In this document: piece by piece, positions 50,443 through 59,622 of the stretch | Layout of the letters: every line of letters starts with the position of its first letter | Numbering within the stretch: the stretch's first letter is position 1 | Assembly: GCF_018760785.1 (NCBI RefSeq) | Contig: NZ_JAHHZO010000001.1 | Coordinates: forward strand, 651,484-715,483 | Direction of reading: 5' to 3' | DNA length: 64,000 nt | From: Rhizobium sp. CSW-27 | GTDB lineage: Bacteria; Pseudomonadota; Alphaproteobacteria; Rhizobiales; Rhizobiaceae | Program-made: the position numbers and the translations under genes | Notes under the pieces: model-generated | Database searches by the model: none | What the model was told of the DNA's origin: nothing | What the model saw: the letters and a program-made list of their open reading frames with translations, nothing else

Positions 50443-51618
50443 TCACGTTCTCCTTGCTTTCGCCGCATAATGCGGCATGGCAGCCGGCGCGTGGTCGGTT
50501 GCTCCTTCGTCCCGCGCCGTGTCCTGCGCGAGGTCGAAAATCTGGATGCCATTGCGGGGACGCCCGCGTCTTGTCCATTTCGGGTGGGTCAGCGTGCGCA
50601 TGGCATCGTCATAACCGGCCTTCCAGTTCTCCTCGACGGTGGCACGCGAGAACTCGGCATCCATGGCATGCGAATCATAGGCGGCGCTGCGATGGATGAG
50701 GTGAACGAGCGTCACGTCATACTCCACGCCGATGGAGCGCAGGAGTGCGGCATCCTCGTCATCCTGCAGGTCCAGCGGCAGCTTTTCCAGCAGGCGACGG
50801 GCAGCACGGCGGATTGCCTGCTTGCGGGCAAACTCGTCGGTATTCATGCGCGTGCGGCTGGAGTAGCGGATCTCCTTGACGCGGGCATCCACCTCCAAAA
50901 GGTCGCGTGGCATCTGGCCGCGTGCCGGAAACAGATCCACCTGGAAGATGCAGAGATCGGAGTCATAGCTGTCGGCCGCCAGCACATATTGCAGCGGCGT
51001 GTTGGAGACGAGGCCGCCGTCCCAGTAGAACTCCCCGTCGATCTCGATCGGCGGAAAGCCCGGCGGCAGCGCGCCGGAGGCGGCCACGTGACGAGCGCAG
51101 AGCCGGGTTCTGCGTGTATCGAAATAGGCGAAGTTGCCGGTCTTTACATTCACCGCGCCGAGACTGACGCGCACCTTGCCGGCATTGATGCGGTCGAAAT
51201 CCACAAGCCGCTCCAGTGTCTTCATGAGCGGTTCGGTGTCGTAATGGCTGATGCGGTAATCCGGGTTCAGCAGCATCTGGTAGGGGGTCGGCAGCCTTGG
51301 CGAAAAGAAGCCGGGCACCCCGGCGAACGAACCGGCCAGCACCGACCAGTCCTTCAGCATGCGCTTGCCGAAATGATCCTGCGGTGTCAGGCCGTAATCG
51401 AGACCGGAGGAAACCATGTGCCAGAAATCGCGCAGGTTTCGCACCTTGTGCTCGTCCGGACTGCCGGCGATGATGGCGGAATTGATCGCTCCGATCGAGA
51501 TGCCGGCCAGCCAGTCGGGGCGGATGCCGTGGCTGTGCAGCGCCTCGAAGGTGCCGGCCTGATAGGCGCCGAGCGCTCCGCCGCCCTGAAAGACGAGAAT
51601 GTTCTGTAACGGACGCAT
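50443..51618 (-). CDS. Patatin-like phospholipase with DUF3734
   Basis: A 391-residue patatin. [16 protein letters not shown] is the oxyanion motif, [11 protein letters not shown] the nucleophile elbow, and [10 protein letters not shown] the catalytic Asp. The C-terminal half ([40 protein letters not shown]) matches the DUF3734 extension. ATG 51618 has CAGGAAG upstream. It is cotranscribed with bdhA, a pairing that suggests a role in storage-polymer or lipid metabolism, possibly at PHB granules (inference). Confidence 0.88.
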   Translation of the reverse strand: MRPLQNILVFQGGGALGAYQAGTFEALHSHGIRPDWLAGISIGAINSAIIAGSPDEHKVRNLRDFWHMVSSGLDYGLTPQDHFGKRMLKDWSVLAGSFAGVPGFFSPRLPTPYQMLLNPDYRISHYDTEPLMKTLERLVDFDRINAGKVRVSLGAVNVKTGNFAYFDTRRTRLCARHVAASGALPPGFPPIEIDGEFYWDGGLVSNTPLQYVLAADSYDSDLCIFQVDLFPARGQMPRDLLEVDARVKEIRYSSRTRMNTDEFARKQAIRRAARRLLEKLPLDLQDDEDAALLRSIGVEYDVTLVHLIHRSAAYDSHAMDAEFSRATVEENWKAGYDDAMRTLTHPKWTRRGRPRNGIQIFDLAQDTARDEGATDHAPAAMPHYAAKARRT

Positions 51619-51789
51619 GGGAAACTTCCTGATGATCATCTTCGCATGTGCAGCATGCTCCCTCTGAACATGGTGCGGCGCAAAGGAAATGTCATCCACC
51701 GGAAAGATGAAACTTCGTTCACGAAGACGACATGCAGAAAGCCGCCCCCGAAGGAACGGCTTTCCTCTCCTCTTGCAGTCCGATGGCGG

Positions 51790-52818
51790 TCAGGCTGCGA
51801 GATCGAGCACGATACGGCCGTCGATCTTGCCCTCTTCCATGCGGTGGAAGATGTCGTTGATGTTCTCGATCTTGTCCCAGGAGAAGTGGGAGGCGACCTT
51901 GCCCTCGCCGGCAAACATCAGGCTTTCCTCGAGATCCTGACGGGTGCCGACGATGGAGCCGCGCACGGTGATGCGCTTCAGAACGGTGTCGAAGACCGGC
52001 AGCGAGATGAAGCCCGGCGGCAGGCCGACCAGCGACATGGTGCCCTTGGCGCGCAGGAAGCCATAGGCCTGTTCCATCGCTTTCGGCGAAACGGCCGTGA
52101 CGAGCGCGCCATGCACGCCGCCGGTTGCCTTCTGGACCTGCTCGACGGCATCGGCGGCGCGGCCGTTGACGGTGACATCGGCGCCGAGCTTCCTGGCGAG
52201 CGCCAGCTTGTCATCGAAAATGTCGGCCGCCACCACGTGCATGCCCATGGCCTTGGCATATTGCACGGCCATGTGGCCGAGACCGCCGATGCCGGAAATG
52301 ACCACCCATTCGCCGGGCCGCACCTCGGTTTCCTTCAGGCCCTTGTAGACGGTGACACCGGCGCAGAGCACGGGCGCTGCCGGGCCGAATTCCAGATTGT
52401 CCGGCAGGCGGCCGACATAATCGGGATCGGCCAGACCATATTGCGCAAACGTGCCGTTGACCGAGTAGCCGGTGTTCTGCTGGCTGCCGCACAGCGTTTC
52501 CCAGCCGGTGCGGCAGGGATTGCAGCAGCCGCAGGCGGTGTGCAGCCACGGAACGCCGACGCGATCGCCTTCCTTGATGCGGGTGACGCCGGCGCCGAGC
52601 TTGGCGACGTAGCCCACGCCTTCATGACCCGGAATGAAAGGCGGGTTCGGCTTGACCGGCCAGTCGCCATTGGCGGCGTGCAGGTCGGTGTGGCAAACGC
52701 CGGTCGCTTCGTATTTCACGAGGATCTGGCCCGGTCCCGGCTCCGGAATCGGCATCTCCTCGATCACCAGCGGCTTGCCGAATTCGCGCACCACTGCGGC
52801 TTTCATCATTGCTGCCAT
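51790..52818 (-). CDS. adhP: Zinc-dependent alcohol dehydrogenase AdhP
   Basis: A 342-residue medium-chain dehydrogenase. The catalytic zinc ligand is in GVCHTDLHAANGDW, with GHEGVG following. The structural zinc comes from the four-Cys lobe LHTACGCCNPCRTGWETLCG, and the NAD-binding loop is ISGIGGLGHMAVQYAKAMG. It resembles AdhP, which oxidises ethanol and short alcohols. GAGGAGA precedes ATG 52818. It ends about 170 bp after the patatin start on the same strand. Confidence 0.93.
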   Translation of the reverse strand: MAAMMKAAVVREFGKPLVIEEMPIPEPGPGQILVKYEATGVCHTDLHAANGDWPVKPNPPFIPGHEGVGYVAKLGAGVTRIKEGDRVGVPWLHTACGCCNPCRTGWETLCGSQQNTGYSVNGTFAQYGLADPDYVGRLPDNLEFGPAAPVLCAGVTVYKGLKETEVRPGEWVVISGIGGLGHMAVQYAKAMGMHVVAADIFDDKLALARKLGADVTVNGRAADAVEQVQKATGGVHGALVTAVSPKAMEQAYGFLRAKGTMSLVGLPPGFISLPVFDTVLKRITVRGSIVGTRQDLEESLMFAGEGKVASHFSWDKIENINDIFHRMEEGKIDGRIVLDLAA

Positions 52819-52947
52819 GATCTTCTCCTCGAACGGGTAACGGCACCGGCACCGGCCGGCGCATGATGGGAAGCGGTTGACCCGCACACCACCCGTTCTA
52901 GAGCAGCTGTCAGCTTTCCGTTTTGATTTGCCGCAAAAGGCGGATCG

Positions 52948-53367
52948 TCAGTTCAGCGCCAGCCAGAGGGCCAGCCAGATCCACATGCACCCCAGAGCCC
53001 CGGCACCGGCCATGAAGACGAGGCGACGATAACGGATGCGGTTGCTGGTGACATGGATAAAGGCGTGGACGCAGCGGCTGAGCACGAAGAACCAGGCAAG
53101 CCCGATGACGACCGGATTGTCGCCGCTCGTCATGTAGAGGGCGAGGCACACCACGTGGAAGAAGACCGGCAGCTCGAACTGGTTCTTCAGGCTGTTGTGC
53201 ACGAAGAGACTGTCCTGCGGCTCCTGCAGGTTTTCGCGGAACTGCGCAACGGTTGCCCGCCCGGCCCTGACCGCTGCCACGCGGCGTCGCGAAAGAAGAA
53301 TGTAGAGAACAAACACCAGCGCCACATGGGCAATCATCGGCCAGATCATGGCTTCGCTCGGCAACAT
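52948..53367 (-). CDS. MAPEG family membrane protein
   Basis: A 139-residue integral membrane protein with four hydrophobic segments: MIWPMIAHVALVFVLYILL, then after the loop FRENLQEPQDSLFVHNSLKN two helices (ELPVFFHVVCLALYMTS; VVIGLAWFFVLSRCVHAFI) and a C-terminal one. The loop Q/N-rich pattern and N-x-x-E-x-P (KNQFELP) match MAPEG proteins (glutathione S-transferase/leukotriene C4 synthase type). Enzyme activity is unknown. Confidence 0.82.
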   Translation of the reverse strand: MLPSEAMIWPMIAHVALVFVLYILLSRRRVAAVRAGRATVAQFRENLQEPQDSLFVHNSLKNQFELPVFFHVVCLALYMTSGDNPVVIGLAWFFVLSRCVHAFIHVTSNRIRYRRLVFMAGAGALGCMWIWLALWLALN

Positions 53368-53397
53368 GGAGGGGCCCTTTCCGCGCGTCGGCAATGC

Positions 53398-53427
53398 AAA
53401 AAAAGCCGCGGACGGATCGTCCGCGGC
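53398..53427 (-). terminator. Intrinsic terminator downstream of the small secreted protein gene
   Basis: On the minus strand a perfect ten-base-pair stem (53418-53427 with 53405-53414) closes a three-base loop and is followed by seven U (A-run 53398-53404 on +). It lies 20 bp after the stop at 53447 and insulates the MAPEG gene. Confidence 0.92.
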
Positions 53428-53446
53428 CGAAGGTCTTATGGCCCCG

Positions 53447-53809
53447 TTAGCGACGCAAGCGCAAGACTTCCGTTCCGGCACCATCCTCCCCCGAAATGGT
53501 CCAGACACCATCCAGAACACCACCCGGCTTGACCTCGTAGATCACCAGCCCGACGCTGTCGCCCAGGACATAGGCGGCGGAGAAGGCGTTCTCGTGCAAC
53601 ATGCAGATGCCGACCGAATTCGACGCTCCGGTTTCCCATTCGATCGAGCAGGTGGTTTCGCTGGTGAGGGAAATCTCCGCCGTGCCGCTGTAGGCCGAGC
53701 CATCCAGGTTGGTGCCGGATACGCTATAGGTCCCCGCTTCCACCGTCTGTGCTTGTGCGCAGGACAGGGACGCGCCGACAAGCAGCGCGCAGGCAATCAG
53801 TCTCTTCAT
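53447..53809 (-). CDS. Small secreted hypothetical protein
   Basis: A 120-residue protein with a clear signal peptide (MKRLIACALLVGASLSCAQA) and a mature beta-rich segment: GTYSVSGTNLDGSAYSGTAE, SETTCSIEWETGAS, GICMLHENAF, ending in EVLRLRR. Two or three Cys could form a disulfide. No family assigned with confidence. It is a single gene with its own terminator; guaB lies upstream on the same strand, 101 bp away. Confidence 0.7.
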   Translation of the reverse strand: MKRLIACALLVGASLSCAQAQTVEAGTYSVSGTNLDGSAYSGTAEISLTSETTCSIEWETGASNSVGICMLHENAFSAAYVLGDSVGLVIYEVKPGGVLDGVWTISGEDGAGTEVLRLRR

Positions 53810-53910
53810 GTTATCCCCCGAAAATGCCGGCAGGATTGCCGGCACAGGGAGAATAGCCGAGCCCGGACGGCTGGCAATGGGGCCAGCCGCCTGTCGGCAT
53901 CGAAGCGGCT

Positions 53911-55416
53911 TCAGCTGCCGGCGCCCGGATAGTTCGGGCTTTCGCGGGTGATCGTCACGCCATGCGGATGGCTTTCGCGCAGGCCGGCCCCGGAAATGCG
54001 CACGAAGGTGGCCTTTTCCTGGAAATCCTTGAGATCCCTGCCGCCGACATAGCCCATGGCCGCCTTGAGGCCGCCGGCCAGCTGATGCAGCACGGCCGAA
54101 ACCGGCCCCTTGTAGGGCACCTGGCCTTCGATGCCCTCCGGCACCAGCTTCAGCGTGTCGCGCACTTCCGCCTGGAAGTAGCGATCGGCCGAACCGCGGG
54201 CCATGGCGCCGACAGAGCCCATGCCGCGATAGGCCTTGAAGGAGCGGCCCTGGTAGAGATAGACCTCGCCCGGGCTTTCATCCGTGCCGGCCAGCAGCGA
54301 GCCGACCATGACGGCGGAGGCGCCGGCGGCAATCGCCTTGGCCACGTCGCCAGAGAACTTGATGCCGCCATCGGCGATCACCGGAATACCGTGCTTGTTG
54401 GCTTCCTCGACGGCGGCCATGACGGCGGCAAGCTGCGGCACGCCGACACCGGCAACGATGCGCGTCGTGCAGATCGAGCCCGGCCCGATGCCGACCTTGA
54501 TGCAATCGGCGCCGGCATCGATCAGGGCGCGGGTGCCTTCGCCGGTGGCGACATTGCCGGCAATGATGCGAACCGAGTTCGTCATCGCCTTCACGGCCGC
54601 CACGGCATCGAGAACCTTCTGCGAGTGACCGTGGGCGGTATCGACGACGATCACGTCGACGCCGGCCTCGATCAGCCGCTCGGCGCGCTCGCGACCGTCA
54701 TCGCCGGTGGAGATGGCGGCGGCAACGCGCAGGCGCCCCTGCGCATCCTTGGAGGCATGCGGGTTCAACTGCGACTTCTCGATGTCCTTGACGGTGATGA
54801 GGCCGACGCAATGGCCCTGGCCGTCCACCACCAGCAGCTTTTCGATGCGGTGCTTGTGCAGCAGGCGCTTGGCTTCCGCCTGATCGACGCTTTCCTTGAC
54901 GGTGACAAGGCCTTCGCGCGTCATCAACTCATAGATCTTCTGGCCGGGATCGGAGGCGAAGCGCACGTCGCGATTGGTGAGGATGCCGACGAGGCGGCCG
55001 GTCTTGTGACCGCCGGCGCCGCCGTTCTCCACCACCGGAATGCCGGAAATGCCATGCGCCTTCATCAGCGACAGGGCTTCTGCCAGCGTGGCGTCCGGGC
55101 CGATCGTGACCGGGTTCACCACCATGCCGCTTTCGAACTTCTTGACCTGCCGCACTTCCTCGGCCTGTTCGATCGGCGTCAGGTTGCGGTGGATGACGCC
55201 GATGCCGCCGGACTGCGCCATGGCGATCGCCAGACGGCTTTCCGTCACGGTGTCCATGGCAGACGACAGGATCGGCAGGTTCAGCTCGATATCCTGGGCA
55301 ATCCGCGTTGCGATATTGGTCTGCGCCGGAAGAACTTCGGAATGACCGGGCTGCAGCAGCACATCATCGAAGGTGAGCGCCTCGGCGCCGGTGGCGGATT
55401 CTACAATGCGGGCCAT
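53911..55416 (-). CDS. guaB: IMP dehydrogenase GuaB
   Basis: A 501-residue enzyme oxidising IMP to XMP, the first committed step to [20 protein letters not shown] begins the barrel, two CBS domains occupy about residues 95-215, and the catalytic loop is [17 protein letters not shown] with its Cys. [18 protein letters not shown] and [10 protein letters not shown] follow. GAAGGAAA precedes ATG 55416; a longer in-frame start at 55542 is not family-like. Confidence 0.96.
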   Translation of the reverse strand: MARIVESATGAEALTFDDVLLQPGHSEVLPAQTNIATRIAQDIELNLPILSSAMDTVTESRLAIAMAQSGGIGVIHRNLTPIEQAEEVRQVKKFESGMVVNPVTIGPDATLAEALSLMKAHGISGIPVVENGGAGGHKTGRLVGILTNRDVRFASDPGQKIYELMTREGLVTVKESVDQAEAKRLLHKHRIEKLLVVDGQGHCVGLITVKDIEKSQLNPHASKDAQGRLRVAAAISTGDDGRERAERLIEAGVDVIVVDTAHGHSQKVLDAVAAVKAMTNSVRIIAGNVATGEGTRALIDAGADCIKVGIGPGSICTTRIVAGVGVPQLAAVMAAVEEANKHGIPVIADGGIKFSGDVAKAIAAGASAVMVGSLLAGTDESPGEVYLYQGRSFKAYRGMGSVGAMARGSADRYFQAEVRDTLKLVPEGIEGQVPYKGPVSAVLHQLAGGLKAAMGYVGGRDLKDFQEKATFVRISGAGLRESHPHGVTITRESPNYPGAGS

Positions 55417-55588
55417 GCCAATTTCCTTCAGTAAAAGAAAGAGCGGTCCGGCGGGAGGAGCCGGAGACGATCTTCGGGAATGGGAAGTTGGCGAGGGCTG
55501 GTAACACGCTTTCATGAGGATGAAAACTGCCATCCTCTGCAAAATGCGGCATGACGGCAGAATTTCATCCCCACGTCATGATCCGGCA

Positions 55589-56092
55589 TCAGTTGCGCGC
55601 CGCACAGCGCTCAAAGGCCGGCAGGTGATTGTTCTCCGAGGCCGCCCGCAGAGCATCGAAGACCCGCAGGATATCCGGATATCCCGCCGCAGCCGGCATG
55701 AGTTCCTTGGCGTAGAGATCGCGGTTGGCGATTTCGGCCGCAACGCCCATGCGACAGGCTTCCGCCGGCGTGGCCGGCACCGCGGCCTTGGCGCTTGCGG
55801 AGCCGAGGCCTGCATTGGCGGGCACGTCGACACCATAGCGCTGCATGAGGTCCGTCAGGGCTGCCGCGTGCTTGCGTTCAGCCTCGATGATATTGACGAA
55901 AGGCCGCACCGCGCCGAACTTCGCGATGACCGCATCATAGAAGGCTTCGGCATTGTATTCATCTTCCAGCGCCCGGATGAGGGCCTGTTCGGCCTTGAGA
56001 TCCAGCGGCGCGGCATGCGCGGTCGCCGTATAGAAGACCCCGGACAAGAGGCTGGCGGCGCACAGGGACAGAACGGAAAGACTGCGTTTCAT
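55589..56092 (-). CDS. DUF2202 domain-containing exported protein (ferritin-like)
   Basis: A 167-residue protein with a signal peptide (LCAASLLSGVFYTATAHAAP). The helical domain ALIRALEDEYNAEAFYDAVI and NIIEAERKHAAALTDLMQRY has the ExxY/ExxxH spacing of ferritin-like DUF2202. It may bind a di-iron or other metal site in the periplasm. A perfect palindrome lies 93-110 bp upstream of the ATG (56185-56202). Function unknown. Confidence 0.82.
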   Translation of the reverse strand: MKRSLSVLSLCAASLLSGVFYTATAHAAPLDLKAEQALIRALEDEYNAEAFYDAVIAKFGAVRPFVNIIEAERKHAAALTDLMQRYGVDVPANAGLGSASAKAAVPATPAEACRMGVAAEIANRDLYAKELMPAAAGYPDILRVFDALRAASENNHLPAFERCAARN

Positions 56093-56184
56093 GATCGATA
56101 TCCTCGGTGATGATGGACACAGGCTAACAGCGCCGTCCCGCATACCCGCGTGATCCAGATCAATATGAACAAAATCTAATCCAA

Positions 56185-56202
56185 CATGACCGATCGGTCA
56201 TG
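56185..56202. promoter_or_regulatory. 18-bp perfect palindrome, TetR-type operator candidate
   Basis: CATGACCGATCGGTCATG is a perfect 18-base palindrome containing TGACCGATCGGTCA, a pattern typical of TetR-family operators. It lies between the metallo-beta-lactamase-fold gene stop and the DUF2202 gene, about 95 bp upstream of the latter. No TetR gene is visible in the window. Confidence 0.55.
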
Positions 56203-56258
56203 ATCGGGCCGGCGCAGACATGCGCGCCGACCCTTTCCTAGGGCCGAGTGACGGCAAC

Positions 56259-57260
56259 TCAGATCTCGAACTGATAGCTCTTCGGTACGAAGCGGTAGCC
56301 CGTCTCCTGCTTTTCGACGTAACCGACCGCCGGGAAGGGCATATGGTATCCGAGGAAGGCCAGCTTGTCGGTTGCGATCATGTCGAAAACCTTCTTGCGG
56401 GTTGCCGCCGCCATTTCCTTGTTCATGTCGAAACGCACTTCCCAATCCGGGCGCTGCAGCGACAGAACGAAGTGGTTGGCGGTATCGGCTGTCAGGATCA
56501 GACGGCGTCCGCCGGATTCGATGTTGTAGATCATGTGGCCCGGAGAATGGCCGAAGGCGGCCATGCTGGTAATGCCCGAGACAACCGAGGCGCCATCACC
56601 GATGAAGGTCATCTTGTCGGCGAGCGGCTTGACGTTGGCAAGCACCGCCTTGTGCCCACCCTCTGCCGGCGTGCCGACGCGCGCCGTGTTCGTCCAGAAA
56701 TCATATTCTGCCTGCCCGGTGACATAACGCGCATTCGCGAAGGCCGGCTTGCCGTTTTCCATCAGGCCACCGATGTGGTCGCCGTGCAGATGGGTCAGGA
56801 CGACGACCGTGACATCCTCCGGCTGGTAACCGGCGAGCTTCATGCCATCCTGAAGACGGCCCATGCCATTGGCGCGGCCTCCGGCCCCAAAACCGGTGTC
56901 GAAGAGGACGACCTCGTTGCCGGCCCTGATCAGCGTCGGCGCGAAGGAATTGACGAAATTGTCGGCAGGCAGGAAGTTTTCCTGGAGAAGCGCCCCGACG
57001 GTTTCCGCGCTCTGGTTCGTGCCGAAGATTTCGTTGGGCTTTCCGGACGCACGCGCGCCATCGCGCACCACCAGCACCTCAAATTCGCCCAGCTTGAACA
57101 TATCCGTCGGCGGCGGCAGTGTTGCGGTCATCTTTCCATCCGTGGCAGCCGGCTGGCTGCTCTGTGCCAGTGCTTGTCCCGACAGGATTGCCGGTGCGGC
57201 CAGCATGCTTGCCCCTGCGGATCCCAGCAGAATCCGCCGCCCCATCTTCATCTGTGCCAT
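56259..57260 (-). CDS. Metallo-beta-lactamase-fold hydrolase with Tat-type signal
   Basis: A 333-residue exported MBL-fold protein. The N-terminus MAQMKMGRRILLGSAGASML has a twin-Arg followed by a hydrophobic segment and AQA cleavage region, suggesting Tat export. The metal motif VVLTHLHGDHIGG is intact, with later His in FGHSPGHMIY, Asp in LTADTAN, and the final GYHMPFPAVGY. The fold includes glyoxalase II, lactonases and phosphodiesterases; substrate not evident. It is divergent from the MFS gene across 196 bp. Confidence 0.87.
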   Translation of the reverse strand: MAQMKMGRRILLGSAGASMLAAPAILSGQALAQSSQPAATDGKMTATLPPPTDMFKLGEFEVLVVRDGARASGKPNEIFGTNQSAETVGALLQENFLPADNFVNSFAPTLIRAGNEVVLFDTGFGAGGRANGMGRLQDGMKLAGYQPEDVTVVVLTHLHGDHIGGLMENGKPAFANARYVTGQAEYDFWTNTARVGTPAEGGHKAVLANVKPLADKMTFIGDGASVVSGITSMAAFGHSPGHMIYNIESGGRRLILTADTANHFVLSLQRPDWEVRFDMNKEMAAATRKKVFDMIATDKLAFLGYHMPFPAVGYVEKQETGYRFVPKSYQFEI

Positions 57261-57351
57261 GTCAACCTCCAATGCGCGCGACCGGCCGCGCGTCTCGTCC
57301 CTTTGCCGGTTGGTGCAGAGATATGGTTGCCGGTTCCAAGGAAAACGGCTC

Positions 57352-57365
57352 TCACGTAGTCGTGA
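57352..57365. promoter_or_regulatory. Inverted repeat in the MBL/MFS divergent promoter region
   Basis: TCACG (57352-57356)-TAGT-CGTGA (57361-57365) is a five-base inverted repeat centred in the 196-bp space between two divergent genes. It is a candidate shared operator; short, so only suggestive. Confidence 0.3.
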
Positions 57366-57456
57366 TTCCAGTGTCAGAAGCGCAGAAATTGTGTGGCGGG
57401 ACGGACCAAGGAAGCGTAGGAACGGGGCGCCCGCCGCTGACCCGAAGCCTTTCCCG

Positions 57457-58866
57457 ATGAACCGTATCGTCCCGCTCATTCTTGCCGTCGCCCTTTTCAT
57501 GGAACACATGGATTCGACGGTCATTTCCACGGCCCTGCCGGCCATTGCCGCCGATCTCGGCGTCAGTCCCATCACGCTGAAGCTGGCGCTGACCTCCTAC
57601 ATGGTATCGCTCGCCGTGTTCATTCCCGTCAGTGGCTGGATGGCCGACAAGTTCGGCGCCAAGAACATCTTCCGGGTCGCCATTGCCGTCTTCGTCACCG
57701 GGTCGATCTTCTGTGCCTTCTCCTCCTCGGTGCTGGCCTTCGTGATGGCGCGCTTCCTGCAGGGCATGGGCGGTGCGATGATGACGCCCGTCGGGCGCCT
57801 TGTCCTGCTGCGTACCACCGACCGCAAGGATCTCGTCTCGGCCATGTCGCTGCTGACGATCCCGGCCCTGGTCGGTCCGCTGACCGGCCCGCCGATCGGC
57901 GGCTTCATCACCACCTATTTCACCTGGCACTGGATCTTTCTGATCAACGTGCCGATCGGCGTGATCGGCATCTGGCTGTCCTCGATCCACCTGCCGGACA
58001 TCCCGGCCCGCGGCACGCCGCCGCTCGACGTCACGGGCTTCCTGCTGACCGCCCTTGCCGCCTCCGGCGTCGTGTTCGGTCTTTCCGTCGTCAGTCTGCC
58101 GGCCCTGCCACCCTTCGTCGGCATCGGCGCGACCCTGATCGGCTTTGCCTGTGGCGCGCTCTATGTGGGTCATGCACGGCGGCACCCGAACCCGATCCTG
58201 ACGCTGACGCTGTTTCGCAATTCCGCCTTCCGCGCCTCCGTCACGGCCGGCACGCTGTTTCGCATCGCGACGGGCGCCGTGCCCTTCCTGATGCCGTTGA
58301 TGCTGCAGCTGAGCTTCGGCATGACGCCCTTCCAGTCGGGCCTGACCACATTTGCGGGCGCCGCCGGCGCCATGGCGGTAAAATTCATGGCCAAGCGCAC
58401 CTTCGCGGCAACCGGCTTTCGCACCGCGCTTCTGAGCGCCAGCGTTGCCGGCTCCGCGATGACGGCGATCAACGGCTTCTTCACGCCTGCCACGCCCGCC
58501 CTCATGATTACCTTCTTCCTGTTCGCCTCGGGCCTTGCCCGCTCGCTGTTCTTCACCGGGGTGAATGCGCTCGGCTATTCGGAAATCGGCGACGAGGAGG
58601 CAAGTCAGGCCACCTCGATCAGTTCCGTCATGCAGCAGGTCAGCCTGGCGCTGGGCGTTGCCTTTGCCGCGCTGGTGCTGGAAACCTCCTCCTACCTGTC
58701 AGGCACGCACCTGCAGCTGGCGGACTTCCATCTCGCCTTCTTCATCGTCTCGGCCATTTCGCTGTGTGCCTGCCTGCCGGTGCTGGGGCTGCATCCGCAG
58801 ACCGGAGCCGGCGTCTCCGGCCACCGGCGTTACCAGCCGCAGCGGGCCGAAGCGCCGGGGGAGTGA
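57457..58866 (+). CDS. MFS transporter, DHA2 family (multidrug efflux type)
   Basis: A 469-residue permease with about fourteen hydrophobic segments. LILAVALFMEHMDSTVISTA carries motif D1-like residues, SGWMADKFGAKNIFR is motif A, and GPLTGPPIGGFITTYFTWHW is motif C of drug-proton antiporters. The C-terminus is charged (HRRYQPQRAEAPGE). Efflux of small toxic molecules is inferred from the family. ATG 57457 begins the first helix; the ribosome binding site is weak. It is divergent from the MBL-fold gene. Confidence 0.9.
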   Translation: MNRIVPLILAVALFMEHMDSTVISTALPAIAADLGVSPITLKLALTSYMVSLAVFIPVSGWMADKFGAKNIFRVAIAVFVTGSIFCAFSSSVLAFVMARFLQGMGGAMMTPVGRLVLLRTTDRKDLVSAMSLLTIPALVGPLTGPPIGGFITTYFTWHWIFLINVPIGVIGIWLSSIHLPDIPARGTPPLDVTGFLLTALAASGVVFGLSVVSLPALPPFVGIGATLIGFACGALYVGHARRHPNPILTLTLFRNSAFRASVTAGTLFRIATGAVPFLMPLMLQLSFGMTPFQSGLTTFAGAAGAMAVKFMAKRTFAATGFRTALLSASVAGSAMTAINGFFTPATPALMITFFLFASGLARSLFFTGVNALGYSEIGDEEASQATSISSVMQQVSLALGVAFAALVLETSSYLSGTHLQLADFHLAFFIVSAISLCACLPVLGLHPQTGAGVSGHRRYQPQRAEAPGE

Positions 58867-58869
58867 AGC

Positions 58870-59622
58870 TTACTCCGGCAAAACCTCATGCCGCTCGGCA
58901 GCCGGTTCCGCCTCCGCATCATTCGAAGCGTCAGCCGCCTGCGGCCGGCGGCCCTTGAAGCCCTTGGCAAGCAAGAACATCTCGACCGATTCCGAGCGCG
59001 ACGAGGCCGGCTTGATGTGCAGCACCTGGCGGAAATTCTGCTTGAGCATGGACAGAAGCTCGCGCTCCGTGCCGCCCTGGAAGGTCTTTGCCAGGAAATG
59101 CCCGCCTTCCGCCAGAACCTCCACGGCAAAATGCGCCGCCACCTCGCACAGGTGCATGGTGCGCAGATGGTCGGTCTTCTGGTGACCGGTGGTGGGTGCG
59201 GCCATGTCGGAGACCACGAGGTCCGGCGTGCCGCCGACCGCCTCCATCAGCTTGTCCGGTGCCGTCGGGTCGAGGAAGTCGAGCTGCAGGATCTTCACGC
59301 CGGGAATCGGCGCCATTTCGAGAAAATCGATCGCGGCGACGCGGATATCCTCCTCCGTCGAGCCGGTGACCTTGGCGGCGATCTGCGACCAGCTGCCGGG
59401 GGCGGCACCGAGGTCGATGATGCGCCGTGCGCCCTTCAGAATCTGGTGCTTCTCGTCGATCTCCAGCAGCTTGAAGGCGGCGCGGGCGCGATAGCCTTCG
59501 AGTTTTGCCCGCTGCACATAGGGATCGTTGATATGGCGTTCGAGCCAGCGGCGCGAGGAGGCCTTCAGCTTGCCCTTCTTCACCTTCTGGCCGAGCTTGC
59601 GGCCGATCGGCGTCTTCGTCAT
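58870..59622 (-). CDS. rlmE: 23S rRNA (uridine(2552)-2'-O)-methyltransferase RlmE
   Basis: A 250-residue FtsJ-type methyltransferase. [20 protein letters not shown], motif [31 protein letters not shown] and [10 protein letters not shown] (catalytic Lys) are diagnostic. It methylates U2552 in the 50S A-loop. A short Ala/Glu-rich tail is added at the C-terminus. ATG 59622 has GGAGAAG upstream and overlaps the exopolyphosphatase stop by four bases. Confidence 0.94.
   Translation of the reverse strand: MTKTPIGRKLGQKVKKGKLKASSRRWLERHINDPYVQRAKLEGYRARAAFKLLEIDEKHQILKGARRIIDLGAAPGSWSQIAAKVTGSTEEDIRVAAIDFLEMAPIPGVKILQLDFLDPTAPDKLMEAVGGTPDLVVSDMAAPTTGHQKTDHLRTMHLCEVAAHFAVEVLAEGGHFLAKTFQGGTERELLSMLKQNFRQVLHIKPASSRSESVEMFLLAKGFKGRRPQAADASNDAEAEPAAERHEVLPE

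Noticed and set aside
53962..55434. 490-codon frame opposite guaB
   Set aside because: GuaB has all catalytic motifs on the minus strand; the plus-strand frame shows no known family.
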